The position numbers and the translations under genes were made by a program. Shown piece by piece: positions 29,425 to 38,102 of a stretch of DNA of 64,000 nt. Below the pieces are notes generated by a model that was not told the DNA's origin, ran no database searches, and was given only the letters and a program-made list of their open reading frames with translations. The DNA is from Kitasatospora sp. NBC_00315 (GTDB taxonomy: Bacteria; Actinomycetota; Actinomycetes; Streptomycetales; Streptomycetaceae): positions 7,502,001 through 7,566,000 of the forward strand of contig NZ_CP108025.1 in the NCBI RefSeq assembly GCF_041435095.1. Direction: 5' to 3'. Each line of letters begins with the position of its first letter. Position 1 is the stretch's first letter.

Positions 29425-31061
29425 GCCCGGTTGGCACGGCGCCGGCGCAGGGTCAGGAAGCCGGCTCCGGCGAGCAGGACGCCGCCGCCGAGCGCGGCGG
29501 CGGCCACCACGGGGGTGTCGCCGCCGGCGGCCAGGCCGCCGAGACCGGCACCGATGCCACCGCCGGGGTGCGCGGAATCGGCCTGGTTGACCGCGGCGGT
29601 GTTGGGCAGTGCCACGTAGGGGAAGGAGTCACCGGGCCGGCGGTAGGGGGTGTCGACGGCGTCACCGGCGGCGAGGGCGGGCACGATCTGGCCCGTCTGT
29701 GCCGCGCCCTCCAGGGCCTGCAGTTCGATGTCGACGACGTCGTCGTTGAGGCGACGGCCGTTCGGGAAGCCCGCCAGGTCCTGGCCGAGGACACCCAGCC
29801 GGTTGGGAGCGGCGGCCGGCGGCACGGACATGTTCAGCCGCAGCTCCTCGGAGGGGACGAACTTGTCCTTGACCACGTCCGCGTTCAGGAGCTGTGAGTT
29901 GAGGTCCGCCTGAATCGGGCCGCAGGCCTTGCAGACTCCGGTCAGGAAGATCTCGACGAGGTCCTTGCGCGGCGTGGCGGGGGCGGGGATGCCGTAGATG
30001 TTCTGGATGAGCTTGGGCACGATCGGGTCGAGGACCTTGTCGACCACCGGGGTGACGGTGTGGTCCTGGTCCGGGTTGAGGGTGTTGAAGGCGTCCTTGT
30101 ACTTGAGCGGCACGACCACCTCGTTGACCAGCGGGTTGCCGAGCCGGGAGACCTGGTGCCAGCCGCCCTCGCCGCCCTTGTCCGCGCCGGCCTCCGCGCC
30201 CTTGCCCTCGCCGCCCTTGTCGGCCACCACCGCGCCCTTGCGGTCCGTGGTCGACCAGACGCCGATGACGGGGTTGCGGGTGGCGTCGCCCTTCAACGCC
30301 AGATCCTTCTTGGGGACCTGGATGGCGATGGTGTTGATGTTGTAGCCGGCGAGCGTGTCGTGGCCGGTCTCGGAGAGGTTGCCGCCGTACAGCAGGTCGA
30401 AGACCCGCAGATCGAGGAAGAACGGATCGGCCGCCTGCCCGGCGAAGCTCTGCCCGCCGTCCGCCAGCGGCACCACGGCCTGACCGCGCAGCGTGGCGTA
30501 GTCGGGCATCGAGGCCTTGCCGACGTCGGACGGCGCGGTCGGGGCGTCCTTGAGGAGAGTCCTGGTGGCGCCGCTCGCGTCGGTGACGGTCAGGGTGTAC
30601 GTCTGGCGGAAGTTCAGCGTCGGGTCGTCGAAGGACTTCACGACGCCGGTGTTGTAGAGGAACTGGTCGGCGTCGTCGCGGATGTGGTCGCTGAAGGTCC
30701 AGGTGTAGGTGGTGTCCGCGTTGCCGTCGCCGTCACTGTCGATCTTGATGTTGTAGCGGGCGTCGTTGGCGAACGGATAGAAGTTCGGTCCTCCGTTGGG
30801 CTCCTGGAACGGGATCCAGTTCGCGACCAGGGTGACGGTGTCGGGTTTGTCGGGGCTGGTGAAGGCGTAGACGTCGGTGTTGTCGGCCTTCGGGTCGCCT
30901 GCGATCAGCGGTGCCTCGCGGTGGCTGGAGGCGGAGCTGACACCGGGGGTCAGCCCGGTCAGTGCTCCGGCGGCCACCAGTGAGATGGTGCCCAAGGTGG
31001 CCAGGGCGCGCTCGGTCGAACGGGCCGACGGGCTGCGGCGGGGCGGGCGGGGGTGCGGCAT
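29421..31061 (-). CDS. DUF4331 family exported protein with C-terminal membrane anchor
   Basis: Predicted 546 residues. A signal peptide (about 15-45) is followed by the family opening SSHREAPLIAGDPKADNTDV and conserved blocks such as PNGGPNFYPF, DPFFLDLRVFDLLYGGNL, SRLGNPLVNEVVVPL and GFPNGRRLNDDVVDIELQ. A Lys/Gly/Glu-rich insertion (GAVVADKGGEGKGAEAGADK) is absent from the second copy. After the shared end comes an extra tail with LPNTA, a Gly-rich linker, a hydrophobic helix and LRRRRANRA, a sorting-signal-like layout. ATG 31061 was chosen over a longer frame because it begins the signal peptide; the ribosome site is weak. The function of DUF4331 is not established. It heads the operon with sortase and TPR genes. 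Confidence 0.9.
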   Translation of the reverse strand: MPHPRPPRRSPSARSTERALATLGTISLVAAGALTGLTPGVSSASSHREAPLIAGDPKADNTDVYAFTSPDKPDTVTLVANWIPFQEPNGGPNFYPFANDARYNIKIDSDGDGNADTTYTWTFSDHIRDDADQFLYNTGVVKSFDDPTLNFRQTYTLTVTDASGATRTLLKDAPTAPSDVGKASMPDYATLRGQAVVPLADGGQSFAGQAADPFFLDLRVFDLLYGGNLSETGHDTLAGYNINTIAIQVPKKDLALKGDATRNPVIGVWSTTDRKGAVVADKGGEGKGAEAGADKGGEGGWHQVSRLGNPLVNEVVVPLKYKDAFNTLNPDQDHTVTPVVDKVLDPIVPKLIQNIYGIPAPATPRKDLVEIFLTGVCKACGPIQADLNSQLLNADVVKDKFVPSEELRLNMSVPPAAAPNRLGVLGQDLAGFPNGRRLNDDVVDIELQALEGAAQTGQIVPALAAGDAVDTPYRRPGDSFPYVALPNTAAVNQADSAHPGGGIGAGLGGLAAGGDTPVVAAAALGGGVLLAGAGFLTLRRRRANRA

Positions 31062-31204
31062 GAGCCATCCGTTTCCGGTGAGAGCCGCAGCCCGTCGTCC
31101 TCGGCGCGGTGCGGCTGGGAGCGTTCGACGCTCGAAGCCCACGCGGACGCTGCGATCCTGCCGTCCTCCCGGTTGGCGGGAGCGCGACCGATGCCACCGT
31201 CGTG

Positions 31205-31227
31205 TGACCTGAGCTGCTCACAGGTCA
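31205..31227. promoter_or_regulatory. Inverted repeat upstream of the left DUF4331 operon
   Basis: Arms TGACCTG and CAGGTCA are separated by nine bases, about 145 nt before the DUF4331 start. It could be a regulator site. The half-site GTGACCTGAC also occurs once upstream of the second DUF4331 gene (near 32691). Confidence 0.35.
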
Positions 31228-31308
31228 GCACGGCCGGGACCACCCCTGCCACGGGGGTGAGCCGATCGGGTCGTCACGGGTGAGGAAAGAGCGCCGTCTG
31301 AGTGGCAC

Positions 31309-32457
31309 TCACTCCGCCGGCCGGTCCACCTCGGTCAGGCCGGCGCTCCAGCGCTGTTCGATGCGCCCGTACTTCCACACCAGCAGAGCGAGCGCCCAGG
31401 TCGCGGCGAACAGGGCGACGACGGCGAAGCCGACGGTGTTGAGGTCCAGTGACGAGACCCAGTCCCAGAACACGCCGTGCAGGGCGAGCTTGTCGGCGAG
31501 CAGCCCGAGCAGCTCGACGCTGCCGATGACCAGGGCCACGGCCACGGACAGGCCGGTGACGGTGAGGTTGTAGTAGATCTTGCGGACCGGCTTGGAGAAC
31601 GCCCACCCGTAGGCGAAGTTCATGAACGAGCCGTCGATGGTGTCCAGCAGCGACATGCCGGCCGCGAACAGGACAGGCAGGCAGAGGATCGCGTACCAGG
31701 GGAGCCCCGTAGCGGCGCCGGAGCCCGCCAGCACGAGCAGGGCGACCTCGGTGGCGGTGTCGAAACCGAGGCCGAACAGCAGCCCCACGGGATACATCTG
31801 CCACGGCTTGTCGATCGAGCGCATCACCCGCCCCAGCAAGCGGTTCATCAGGCCCCGGTCGGCGAGCTGGCGCTCCAGCGCGGCCTCGTCCAGGTGCCCG
31901 GCGCGCAGCTTCCGCAGGACCTTCCAGATCCCGAGCAGGACGACGAGGTTGATCGCGGCGATGACGTAGAGGAACGTTCCCGAGACGGTGGTGCCGATCA
32001 GGCTGGTGACCCGGTGCAGCCGTGAGGAGTCGTCCCGCAGGGGCCCGGCCAGTGACTTCACGCCGAAGGAGAGCAGCAGGGTGAGGCCGAAGACGACGCT
32101 GGAGTGGCCGAGGGAGAACCAGAAGCCCACGGACAGCGGGCGCTGCCCCTGGCCCATCAGCTTGCGGGTGGTGTTGTCGATCGCGGCGATGTGGTCGGCG
32201 TCGAAGGCGTGCCGCATGCCCAGCGCGTAGGCGGTGACACCGATCCCCAGGCCGAAGGACTGCCCGTTCACGCTGTAGTGGCCGGGGGCGACGACGGCGA
32301 CGAGGGTCGACCAGCCGATGACGTGCAGGGCGACGATCACGGCCGCCATGCCCGCGAAGCGGCCCCACTCGGGGCGGGTCATCAGGGCCCGGAGCCGCGC
32401 CGGTCGTGACGGCGGGCGGTTGACGATCGGCGTGGTGGGGGTTGCGGTGACAGCCAT
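31309..32457 (-). CDS. Nickel/cobalt permease (NiCoT, HoxN/NixA family)
   Basis: Predicted 382 residues with about eight transmembrane segments. The family signature HX4DH is present as HAFDADHIAAIDN near residues 81-93, with the other NiCoT motifs LGFDTATEVALL and GMSLLDTIDG. It is a high-affinity single-component importer of Ni2+ and/or Co2+ in the cytoplasmic membrane. ATG 32457 follows GAAGGACGAG. It stands between two DUF4331 sets, and a palindrome resembling a nickel-dependent Nur box lies 55 nt before it, so nickel-dependent repression is likely. Metal preference cannot be read from sequence alone. Confidence 0.94.
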   Translation of the reverse strand: MAVTATPTTPIVNRPPSRPARLRALMTRPEWGRFAGMAAVIVALHVIGWSTLVAVVAPGHYSVNGQSFGLGIGVTAYALGMRHAFDADHIAAIDNTTRKLMGQGQRPLSVGFWFSLGHSSVVFGLTLLLSFGVKSLAGPLRDDSSRLHRVTSLIGTTVSGTFLYVIAAINLVVLLGIWKVLRKLRAGHLDEAALERQLADRGLMNRLLGRVMRSIDKPWQMYPVGLLFGLGFDTATEVALLVLAGSGAATGLPWYAILCLPVLFAAGMSLLDTIDGSFMNFAYGWAFSKPVRKIYYNLTVTGLSVAVALVIGSVELLGLLADKLALHGVFWDWVSSLDLNTVGFAVVALFAATWALALLVWKYGRIEQRWSAGLTEVDRPAE

Positions 32458-32511
32458 GAGCGCTCGTCCTTCGTCCGCGGCGACCGGAGCAGCAGCAGAG
32501 CACTGGTCTCC

Positions 32512-32534
32512 TATCTGCACTATATGTGCAGATA
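32512..32534. promoter_or_regulatory. Nur-box-like palindrome before the NiCoT gene
   Basis: Perfect 9-bp arms TATCTGCAC and GTGCAGATA flank TATAT. The core TGCA-x-N5-x-TGCA arrangement matches the spacing of the Streptomyces Nur box (TTGCAA-N5-TTGCAA), though not every base. It is an AT-rich island directly upstream of the permease start. Confidence 0.65.
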
Positions 32535-32830
32535 CCTGACTCCATCAGGTGCAGTCGGAGTGCATGAGGGGCGCTCAACTTCCGCGAGGCGCTCCTTGAT
32601 TCACCACCACACCGTGAAACGAGCCCCCTCCCTGGCTGCGATGGACGCGCCGCGGAAGGGCCGTCCGGGTGGCGAACGTGGTCCGTACGGGTGACCTGAC
32701 CCAACCGGCCAGCGCGCGGCAGCGGAGAGCAGACACGGGGCCGTCATCCTCCAGGCGTAACCACAGGCCGGCCCCCCGAAGCAGCAGCACCCAGCCGGCG
32801 ACCCGTCGCCCCCACCCGAAAGCGAGCACG

Positions 32831-34279
32831 ATGAACCCTGCACTCGGACGCGCCCGATCCAAGACCACCCTGCGCACCGCGGCCACCCTGGGCGCGATGA
32901 GCCTGGCGCTCGCCACCAGCGCCCTGGCCGGACCGGGCGCCGGGGTCGGAGCGGCGTCCAGTCACCGCGAGGCACCGCTGATCGCCGCGGACCCGCAGGT
33001 CGACAACACCGACGTCTACGCCTTCACCAGCCCCGACAAGCAGGACACCGTCACCCTGGTGGCCAACTGGCTGCCGTTCCAGGAGCCCAACGGCGGCCCG
33101 AACTTCTACCCCTGGGCCGACGGCGCGCACTACGACATCAACATCGACTCCCAGGGCACCGGCAAGCCCGACCTCACCTACCGCTGGACCTTCCACACCG
33201 AGGACCAGCGCGGCACCAACACCTTCCTCTACAACAACGGCGTGGTGAACAACCTCACCGACCCGACGCTGCTCTTCCACCAGTACTACACGCTCCAGGA
33301 ACTGCGCCAGGGGTGCGACCCGGTCACCCTGGTCGAGCACGGCACCGCGGCCCCCTCGGACACCGGCAAGGCCTCCATGCCGAACTACGGGCAGCTGCGC
33401 GACCAGGCGACCGTCCAACTGCCCGGCGGCGGGCAGACCGTGGCGACCCAGGCCGCCGACCCGTTCTTCCTCGACCTGCGGGTCTTCGACCTCCTCTACG
33501 GCGGCAACCTCTCCGAGGTGGGCCAGAACACCCTGGCCGGGTACAACGTCAACTCGCTGTCCATCCAGGTGCCCAAGAGCGCACTCGCCTACAAGGGCGA
33601 CCCGACCCGCAACCCGGTCATCGGCGTGTGGTCCAGCACCGAGAAGCAGACCCTCAAGCTGAGCCCCGGTAAGGCGGAGCCGGCCGGCAAGTTCGTGCAG
33701 GTGTCGCGCCTGGGCAACCCACTGGTCAACGAGGTCGTGCTGCCCGCCGGTCTCAAGGACGCCTTCAACTCGCTGCCGCCGTCCGAGGACCACAACCAGC
33801 CGGCCGTGGTCGCCAAGGTGCTGAACCCGGAGGTGCCGCAGCTCATCCAGGCGATCTACGGCCTGCCCGCCCCGGCCACGCCGCGCACCGACCTCCAGGA
33901 GATCTTCCTGACCGGAATCGCCAAGGCCACCGGCGGCCCCTTCCAGGTGGACCTCAACTCCCAGCTGATGAACCAGGACATCAACCCCAGGAAGTTCGTC
34001 CCCGCCGAGGAACTGCGGCTCAACATGTCCACCCCGGTCACCGCCAACCCGGACCGGCTCGGCATCCTCAACGGCGACTTCCAGGGCTTTCCCAACGGCC
34101 GCCGCCTCACCGACGACGTCGTCGACATCGCCCTCCAGGTGATGGAGGGCGCCACCCCCGGCCACCTGATCGGCGCACTCGCGGCCGGCGACAAGGTCGA
34201 CACCACCGACAAGCCGTTCGGCACCACCTTTCCCTACATCGCCACCCCGTACGCCAAGGCCGTCAACCAGCCCAACTGA
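32831..34279 (+). CDS. DUF4331 family exported protein (second copy)
   Basis: Predicted 482 residues. A signal peptide (TLGAMSLALATSALAGPGAG) is followed by SSHREAPLIAADPQVDNTDV and the same conserved blocks as the copy at 29421-31061: PNGGPNFYPW, DPFFLDLRVFDLLYGGNL, LAGYNVNSLSIQVPKS, RNPVIGVWSS and GFPNGRRLTDDVVDIALQ. It ends at AVNQPN without the LPNTA motif, hydrophobic helix or basic tail, so it should be a released exoprotein. ATG 32831 begins the signal peptide. It leads an apparent operon with TPR, NicO and lipoprotein genes, though a strong hairpin follows it. The function is unknown. Confidence 0.92.
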   Translation: MNPALGRARSKTTLRTAATLGAMSLALATSALAGPGAGVGAASSHREAPLIAADPQVDNTDVYAFTSPDKQDTVTLVANWLPFQEPNGGPNFYPWADGAHYDINIDSQGTGKPDLTYRWTFHTEDQRGTNTFLYNNGVVNNLTDPTLLFHQYYTLQELRQGCDPVTLVEHGTAAPSDTGKASMPNYGQLRDQATVQLPGGGQTVATQAADPFFLDLRVFDLLYGGNLSEVGQNTLAGYNVNSLSIQVPKSALAYKGDPTRNPVIGVWSSTEKQTLKLSPGKAEPAGKFVQVSRLGNPLVNEVVLPAGLKDAFNSLPPSEDHNQPAVVAKVLNPEVPQLIQAIYGLPAPATPRTDLQEIFLTGIAKATGGPFQVDLNSQLMNQDINPRKFVPAEELRLNMSTPVTANPDRLGILNGDFQGFPNGRRLTDDVVDIALQVMEGATPGHLIGALAAGDKVDTTDKPFGTTFPYIATPYAKAVNQPN

Positions 34280-34288
34280 CCCCCGGTC

Positions 34289-34330
34289 GCGGCGGGTGCC
34301 GTCCGGACACACCCGGACGGCACCCGCCGC
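34289..34330 (+). terminator. Strong hairpin after the second DUF4331 gene
   Basis: A perfect 18-bp stem (34289-34306 with 34313-34330) and a 6-nt loop start 10 nt after the stop. It may end most transcripts and lower expression of the TPR and transporter genes behind it. Confidence 0.85.
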
Positions 34331-34404
34331 CCCTCGTACCGACCCCCACCGGGAGCAGGCCGCCGCCGCGGCCACCGGCTCCCCGCCCGACCGAAGGATC
34401 CGGG

Positions 34405-35703
34405 ATGCGCCGTCTGCCCCTGCTGCTCACCACCGCCGCGCTGTGCGGCGCCCTGGCCGCATTCGGCGCACTCGGCCGGGAGGGGCCACCCGCGGACACC
34501 CCGGCGGCAGCCTCCGCACCGCGGACCGGGAGCCTCGGCCAGGCCATCAGCGCCGACCAGCAGCGGCTGCACACCCTCCCCGGCGATGCCACCGGGTGGG
34601 CCCGGCTCGGCGCGGAGTACGTCGAACAGGCCCGGCTCACCGCCGACCCTTCGTACTACCCCAAGGCCGACGAGGCCCTGCACACATCGCTGACCCTGCA
34701 GCCGGAGAACAACGTCGACGCCCTCACCGGCCTCGGCGCACTCGCCAACGCCCGCCACCTGTTCGCCGACGCCCGGGACTTCGCCGACCGCGCCATCGCC
34801 CTGGCCCCTCAGCACTGGCCCGCCTACGCCGTCCTCGCCGACGCCCGCACCCAACTCGGCGACGACACGGGCGCCACCGAGGCCGTCCAACACCTGTTGG
34901 ACCTGCGGCCCGGCACCGCCTCCTTCACCCGCGCCGCCTACGACCTCGAACAGCACGGCCGCACCGACGACGCCCGCCGAGCCCTCCAACAGGCCCTCAC
35001 CGGTGCCTACGACCCCGCCGACAAGGCCTTCTGCCAGTACCAGCTCGCCGAACTCGACCGCAATGCCGGTCACCCCGAACAGGCGCTGGCGGGCTACCGC
35101 CAGGCCCTGGCCGCCGACCCCTCCTACACGCCCGCACTCGCCGGCGAGGCCCGCGCCCGAGCCGCTCTCGGTGACCCGGACGCAGCCGTGCACGACTACA
35201 CCGCCGCCATCGCGATGGTCCCGCTCCCGCAGTACCTGCTGGAGCTCGGCGAACTCCAGGAGTCGCTCGGCCGCCCCACCGAAGCCCGGCAGCAGTACCG
35301 GCTGCTCGACGCGGAGCAGCAACTCGCCGCCGCCAACGGCGTCGTGGACGACCTGACGATCGGCCAGTACCGGGCCGACCACGGCGACCCCGCCGACGCC
35401 GTCACGCTGCTGCGCGCCGAATGGCAGCGCCGCCGCAACGTCCAGGTCGCCGACGCCCTGGCCTGGGCCCTGCACCGACAGGGCTCGGACGACGAGGCCC
35501 TCCCGCTCGCGGAGCAGGCCCAGCAACACGGCTGGCACAACGCCCTGTTCGCGTACCACCTCGGCGAGATCGAACGCTCCCTCGGCCACCCCGACGCCGC
35601 CCGCGAGCAACTGGACCTGGCCCTGCGGACCGACCCGTCCTTCTCCCCACTGCTGGCCCCGCAGGCCCGCACCGCCCTCACCGCACTCGGAGGAAACCCG
35701 TGA
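34405..35703 (+). CDS. Exported TPR protein (right DUF4331 set)
   Basis: Predicted 432 residues. A signal peptide or N-terminal anchor (RLPLLLTTAALCGALAAFGA) is followed by tandem TPR-like repeats through to the end (for example YYPKADEALHTSLTLQPENN, YAVLADARTQLGD, QALAGYRQALAADPSYTPAL). It is paralogous to 27290-28651 in length, order of repeats and local motifs. ATG 34405 follows GAAGGATCC. Its stop overlaps the GTG start of the NicO transporter (GTGA), so the two are translationally coupled. It probably bridges the DUF4331 protein and the transporter outside the membrane; that is inference. Confidence 0.88.
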   Translation: MRRLPLLLTTAALCGALAAFGALGREGPPADTPAAASAPRTGSLGQAISADQQRLHTLPGDATGWARLGAEYVEQARLTADPSYYPKADEALHTSLTLQPENNVDALTGLGALANARHLFADARDFADRAIALAPQHWPAYAVLADARTQLGDDTGATEAVQHLLDLRPGTASFTRAAYDLEQHGRTDDARRALQQALTGAYDPADKAFCQYQLAELDRNAGHPEQALAGYRQALAADPSYTPALAGEARARAALGDPDAAVHDYTAAIAMVPLPQYLLELGELQESLGRPTEARQQYRLLDAEQQLAAANGVVDDLTIGQYRADHGDPADAVTLLRAEWQRRRNVQVADALAWALHRQGSDDEALPLAEQAQQHGWHNALFAYHLGEIERSLGHPDAAREQLDLALRTDPSFSPLLAPQARTALTALGGNP

Positions 35704-37427
35704 CCCACCGTCGACTCCTCCAGCGGTCGGCCGCCGCAGCCGGCGGCGCGCTGTGGCTGCTGGGGCCGGCCGCAGCCACCGCCCAGGCACACCCACTCGG
35801 CAACTTCTCCGTCAACCACTACACCGGCCTCACCGTCCACACCGACCGCATCGACGCCCTCGCCGTCACCGACACCGCCGAGATCCCCACCCTGCAGGCC
35901 GCACCCGCCGTCGACACCGACGGCGACGGAACCCAGAACGACACCGAACGCGCCACCTGGGCCACCACCCGCTGCGCCGAGACCGCCGGCAAGCTCTCGG
36001 TCACCACCCCGCAGCGCCTCACCTGGACCGTCGCCTCCGCCGTGTTCGGCTACCAGGAGGGGCAGGCCGGACTGCGCACCAGCCGCCTCGAATGCCGGCT
36101 GAGCGCAGCACTGGACCTGGCGGGCGGCCCGTTGGCGCTGCGGGTCGAGACCGGCGCGGACCCGACCAGGGTCGGGTGGAACGAGATCACCGCCAAGGGC
36201 GACGGCGCCCACCTGGAACACTCGACGGCGCCCGAGGTCTCGCCCTCCGGCGAACTGCGCGACTACCCCCGCGACCTGCTCGACACACCACGCGGCGACA
36301 CCACGGCCACCTTCACGGCCGTCGCCGGTGACGCGGTCGGCGGCGGGCGAGTCGCGCAGGCGGGGGCGTCCGGGAGCGGCGGCCTGACCGCCCGCTTCGA
36401 GGCACTCTCCCGCCGCCTCAGCGCGCTCGCCGGGGCCGAGCGGCTGACCGTACCCGTCGGCCTGCTCGCGATCCTGCTCTCCGTGGTGCTCGGGGCCGGC
36501 CACGCCCTGCTCCCCGGCCACGGAAAGACGGTGATGGCGGCCTACCTCGCCGGCCGTAGGGGCCGCACCCGCGACGCCGTCACCGTCGGCGCGACCGTCA
36601 CCCTCACCCACACCGCCGGAGTCCTCGTCATCGGACTCGCCCTCACCACCTTCTCCACCCTCGCCGGCGACACCGTCCTCGCCTGGCTCGGCGTGCTCAG
36701 CGGCGCCCTGGTCGCCGTCGTCGGCGCCGCACTGCTCACCGGCGCCCTCCGCCGCGCCCGCCCGCGGTCCGGGCCCGTCCTGACCGAGGGCGCGCACGCT
36801 CACCGGCATCCCGCCCTCGTGGGCGCCGCCGGGCCGGCACCGGAGATCCTCCCGGCCCGGCCCGTCCCCGCGCACCACGAAGGGCACCACGGACACGGGC
36901 ATGACCACGGGCATGACCACGGGCATGACCACGGGCATTCGCACGACCGCACTCACCACCGCGAACACGGCCACGACGAACACGGCCACGACGAACACGG
37001 CCACGGCGAACACGGTCACGAAGAGCTGAAGCCCCACCGGCACGGCCTGTTCGGCCACAGTCACACCCACGGGCCCACCACGTCCGAGGCGCAACCGTTC
37101 AGCACCCGGGGCCTGGTCGGGCTCGGCATCGCCGGCGGCCTCGTCCCCAGTCCCTCGGCACTGGTCGTCCTCCTCGGCGCCATCGCCCTCGGTCGCACCG
37201 TCTTCGGCGCCGCCCTGGTCGTCGCCTACGGCCTCGGCATGGCCGCCACCCTCACGGCCGTCGGGCTCCTCCTCGTCCGCATCGGGGACCGGTTCGGCAG
37301 GATCGCCGACCGCCCGGCGTTCGCCGCGGTACGACGTCTCGCACCCCACACCGCCGCGCTGACGGCGCTGCTCGTCCTCGTCGTCGGCCTCGGTCTGATC
37401 GCCCGCAGCCTGCCGCCCATCCTGTGA
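35700..37427 (+). CDS. NicO/RcnA-like nickel-cobalt transporter with exported N-domain and His-rich loop
   Basis: Predicted 575 residues from GTG 35700 (GGAGG upstream). A signal sequence with RR (THRRLLQRSAAAAGG) precedes an extracytoplasmic domain of roughly 200 residues opening HPLGNFSVNHYTGL, then six to seven transmembrane segments. NicO motifs are GAGHALLPGHGKTVMAAYLAG near 265-285 and GLVPSPSALVVLLGAIALGR near the end. Between them, about 388-455, lies a cytoplasmic loop with dozens of histidines in HGHDHGHDHG-type repeats, a metal-binding stretch. RcnA relatives export Ni/Co; other members import. It is coupled to the TPR gene before and close to the lipoprotein gene after. Confidence 0.9.
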   Translation: MTHRRLLQRSAAAAGGALWLLGPAAATAQAHPLGNFSVNHYTGLTVHTDRIDALAVTDTAEIPTLQAAPAVDTDGDGTQNDTERATWATTRCAETAGKLSVTTPQRLTWTVASAVFGYQEGQAGLRTSRLECRLSAALDLAGGPLALRVETGADPTRVGWNEITAKGDGAHLEHSTAPEVSPSGELRDYPRDLLDTPRGDTTATFTAVAGDAVGGGRVAQAGASGSGGLTARFEALSRRLSALAGAERLTVPVGLLAILLSVVLGAGHALLPGHGKTVMAAYLAGRRGRTRDAVTVGATVTLTHTAGVLVIGLALTTFSTLAGDTVLAWLGVLSGALVAVVGAALLTGALRRARPRSGPVLTEGAHAHRHPALVGAAGPAPEILPARPVPAHHEGHHGHGHDHGHDHGHDHGHSHDRTHHREHGHDEHGHDEHGHGEHGHEELKPHRHGLFGHSHTHGPTTSEAQPFSTRGLVGLGIAGGLVPSPSALVVLLGAIALGRTVFGAALVVAYGLGMAATLTAVGLLLVRIGDRFGRIADRPAFAAVRRLAPHTAALTALLVLVVGLGLIARSLPPIL

Positions 37428-37444
37428 CCTCCCGGAGACCCCGC

Positions 37445-37786
37445 ATGACACCGCACCGCGTCCTGCCGCTCGCCGCCCTGCTGGCCACCGTCCTTCTCGG
37501 TGGTTGCGGGGCGTCCGACGACGGGAGCCTGGACTCCCAGGCCGCCACACCCACCCCCACCTGCCTGGTCCACCAAGCGAATCAGCCGGCGAACCGCTAC
37601 ACCGACGGCACGGGCGCCGACACCCGCTCCGTCCTGGAGATGATGCGCTACTACACCGCCAACGGCACCAAGGCCTTCTGCGACGGGAAACCCCCGACCA
37701 GCACCGATCTGCGCTGGATGAACCTCTACACCACCCTGGGCGGCGACGGCGCCCACGTGCCCGCCCGGCCGGCGGACAAGCCCTGA
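37445..37786 (+). CDS. Small lipoprotein of unknown function
   Basis: Predicted 113 residues. A classical lipoprotein signal (HRVLPLAALLATVLLGGC, lipobox LGGC) leads to a mature part of about 93 residues with two more cysteines (TCLVHQ and FCDGK), perhaps a disulfide, and the stretch YYTANGTKAFCDG. I do not recognise the family. ATG 37445 gives the best signal peptide and follows CGGAGA; GTG 37424 overlaps the NicO stop (GTGA) and is an alternative that adds seven residues. It is the last gene of the DUF4331-TPR-NicO set. Confidence 0.75.
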   Translation: MTPHRVLPLAALLATVLLGGCGASDDGSLDSQAATPTPTCLVHQANQPANRYTDGTGADTRSVLEMMRYYTANGTKAFCDGKPPTSTDLRWMNLYTTLGGDGAHVPARPADKP

Positions 37787-38102
37787 GCAGTCCGACAGGA
37801 GCGGAATCGACCATGCCCGCCCCCGGACCGGTGCGGAGCGGGAAGGCCGCCCGGTCCGGTGGACGGTGATGTCCCTCCGGGGCCCCCGCCGGTCGTGGCG
37901 ATCGGCGCCGTGGCTCCACCGCCGCGCGTGCGGTCGGCGAAGGGCGGGTGCAGAGTCGGAGCAGAGCGGGGCGCCCCTCGTGCGCCCCGGCCGATGACTC
38001 GGAGCCCCCGGTGACCGCTGGTTCGTCCTTTCGACCGTCCACCCTGCCGCCGTGGCCCGTGCGCCTGCCGCGCCAGCCCGACCCCCGCAGGGAGGGCACC
38101 TG
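37787..38102. other. Gene-free stretch with terminator-like hairpin
   Basis: A 316-nt gap between the lipoprotein and the next cassette. A hairpin (8-bp arms 37967-37974 and 37982-37989, 7-nt loop) could end the metal-locus transcript. No coding frame is convincing. The ribosome site GGGAGGG before 38103 is strong. Confidence 0.5.

Noticed and set aside
36880-37030. DNA tandem repeat in the NicO gene as a separate repeat element
   Set aside because: The near-repeats of GACCACGGGCAT and CACGACGAACACGGC simply encode the His/Asp/Gly metal-binding loop and stay in frame.
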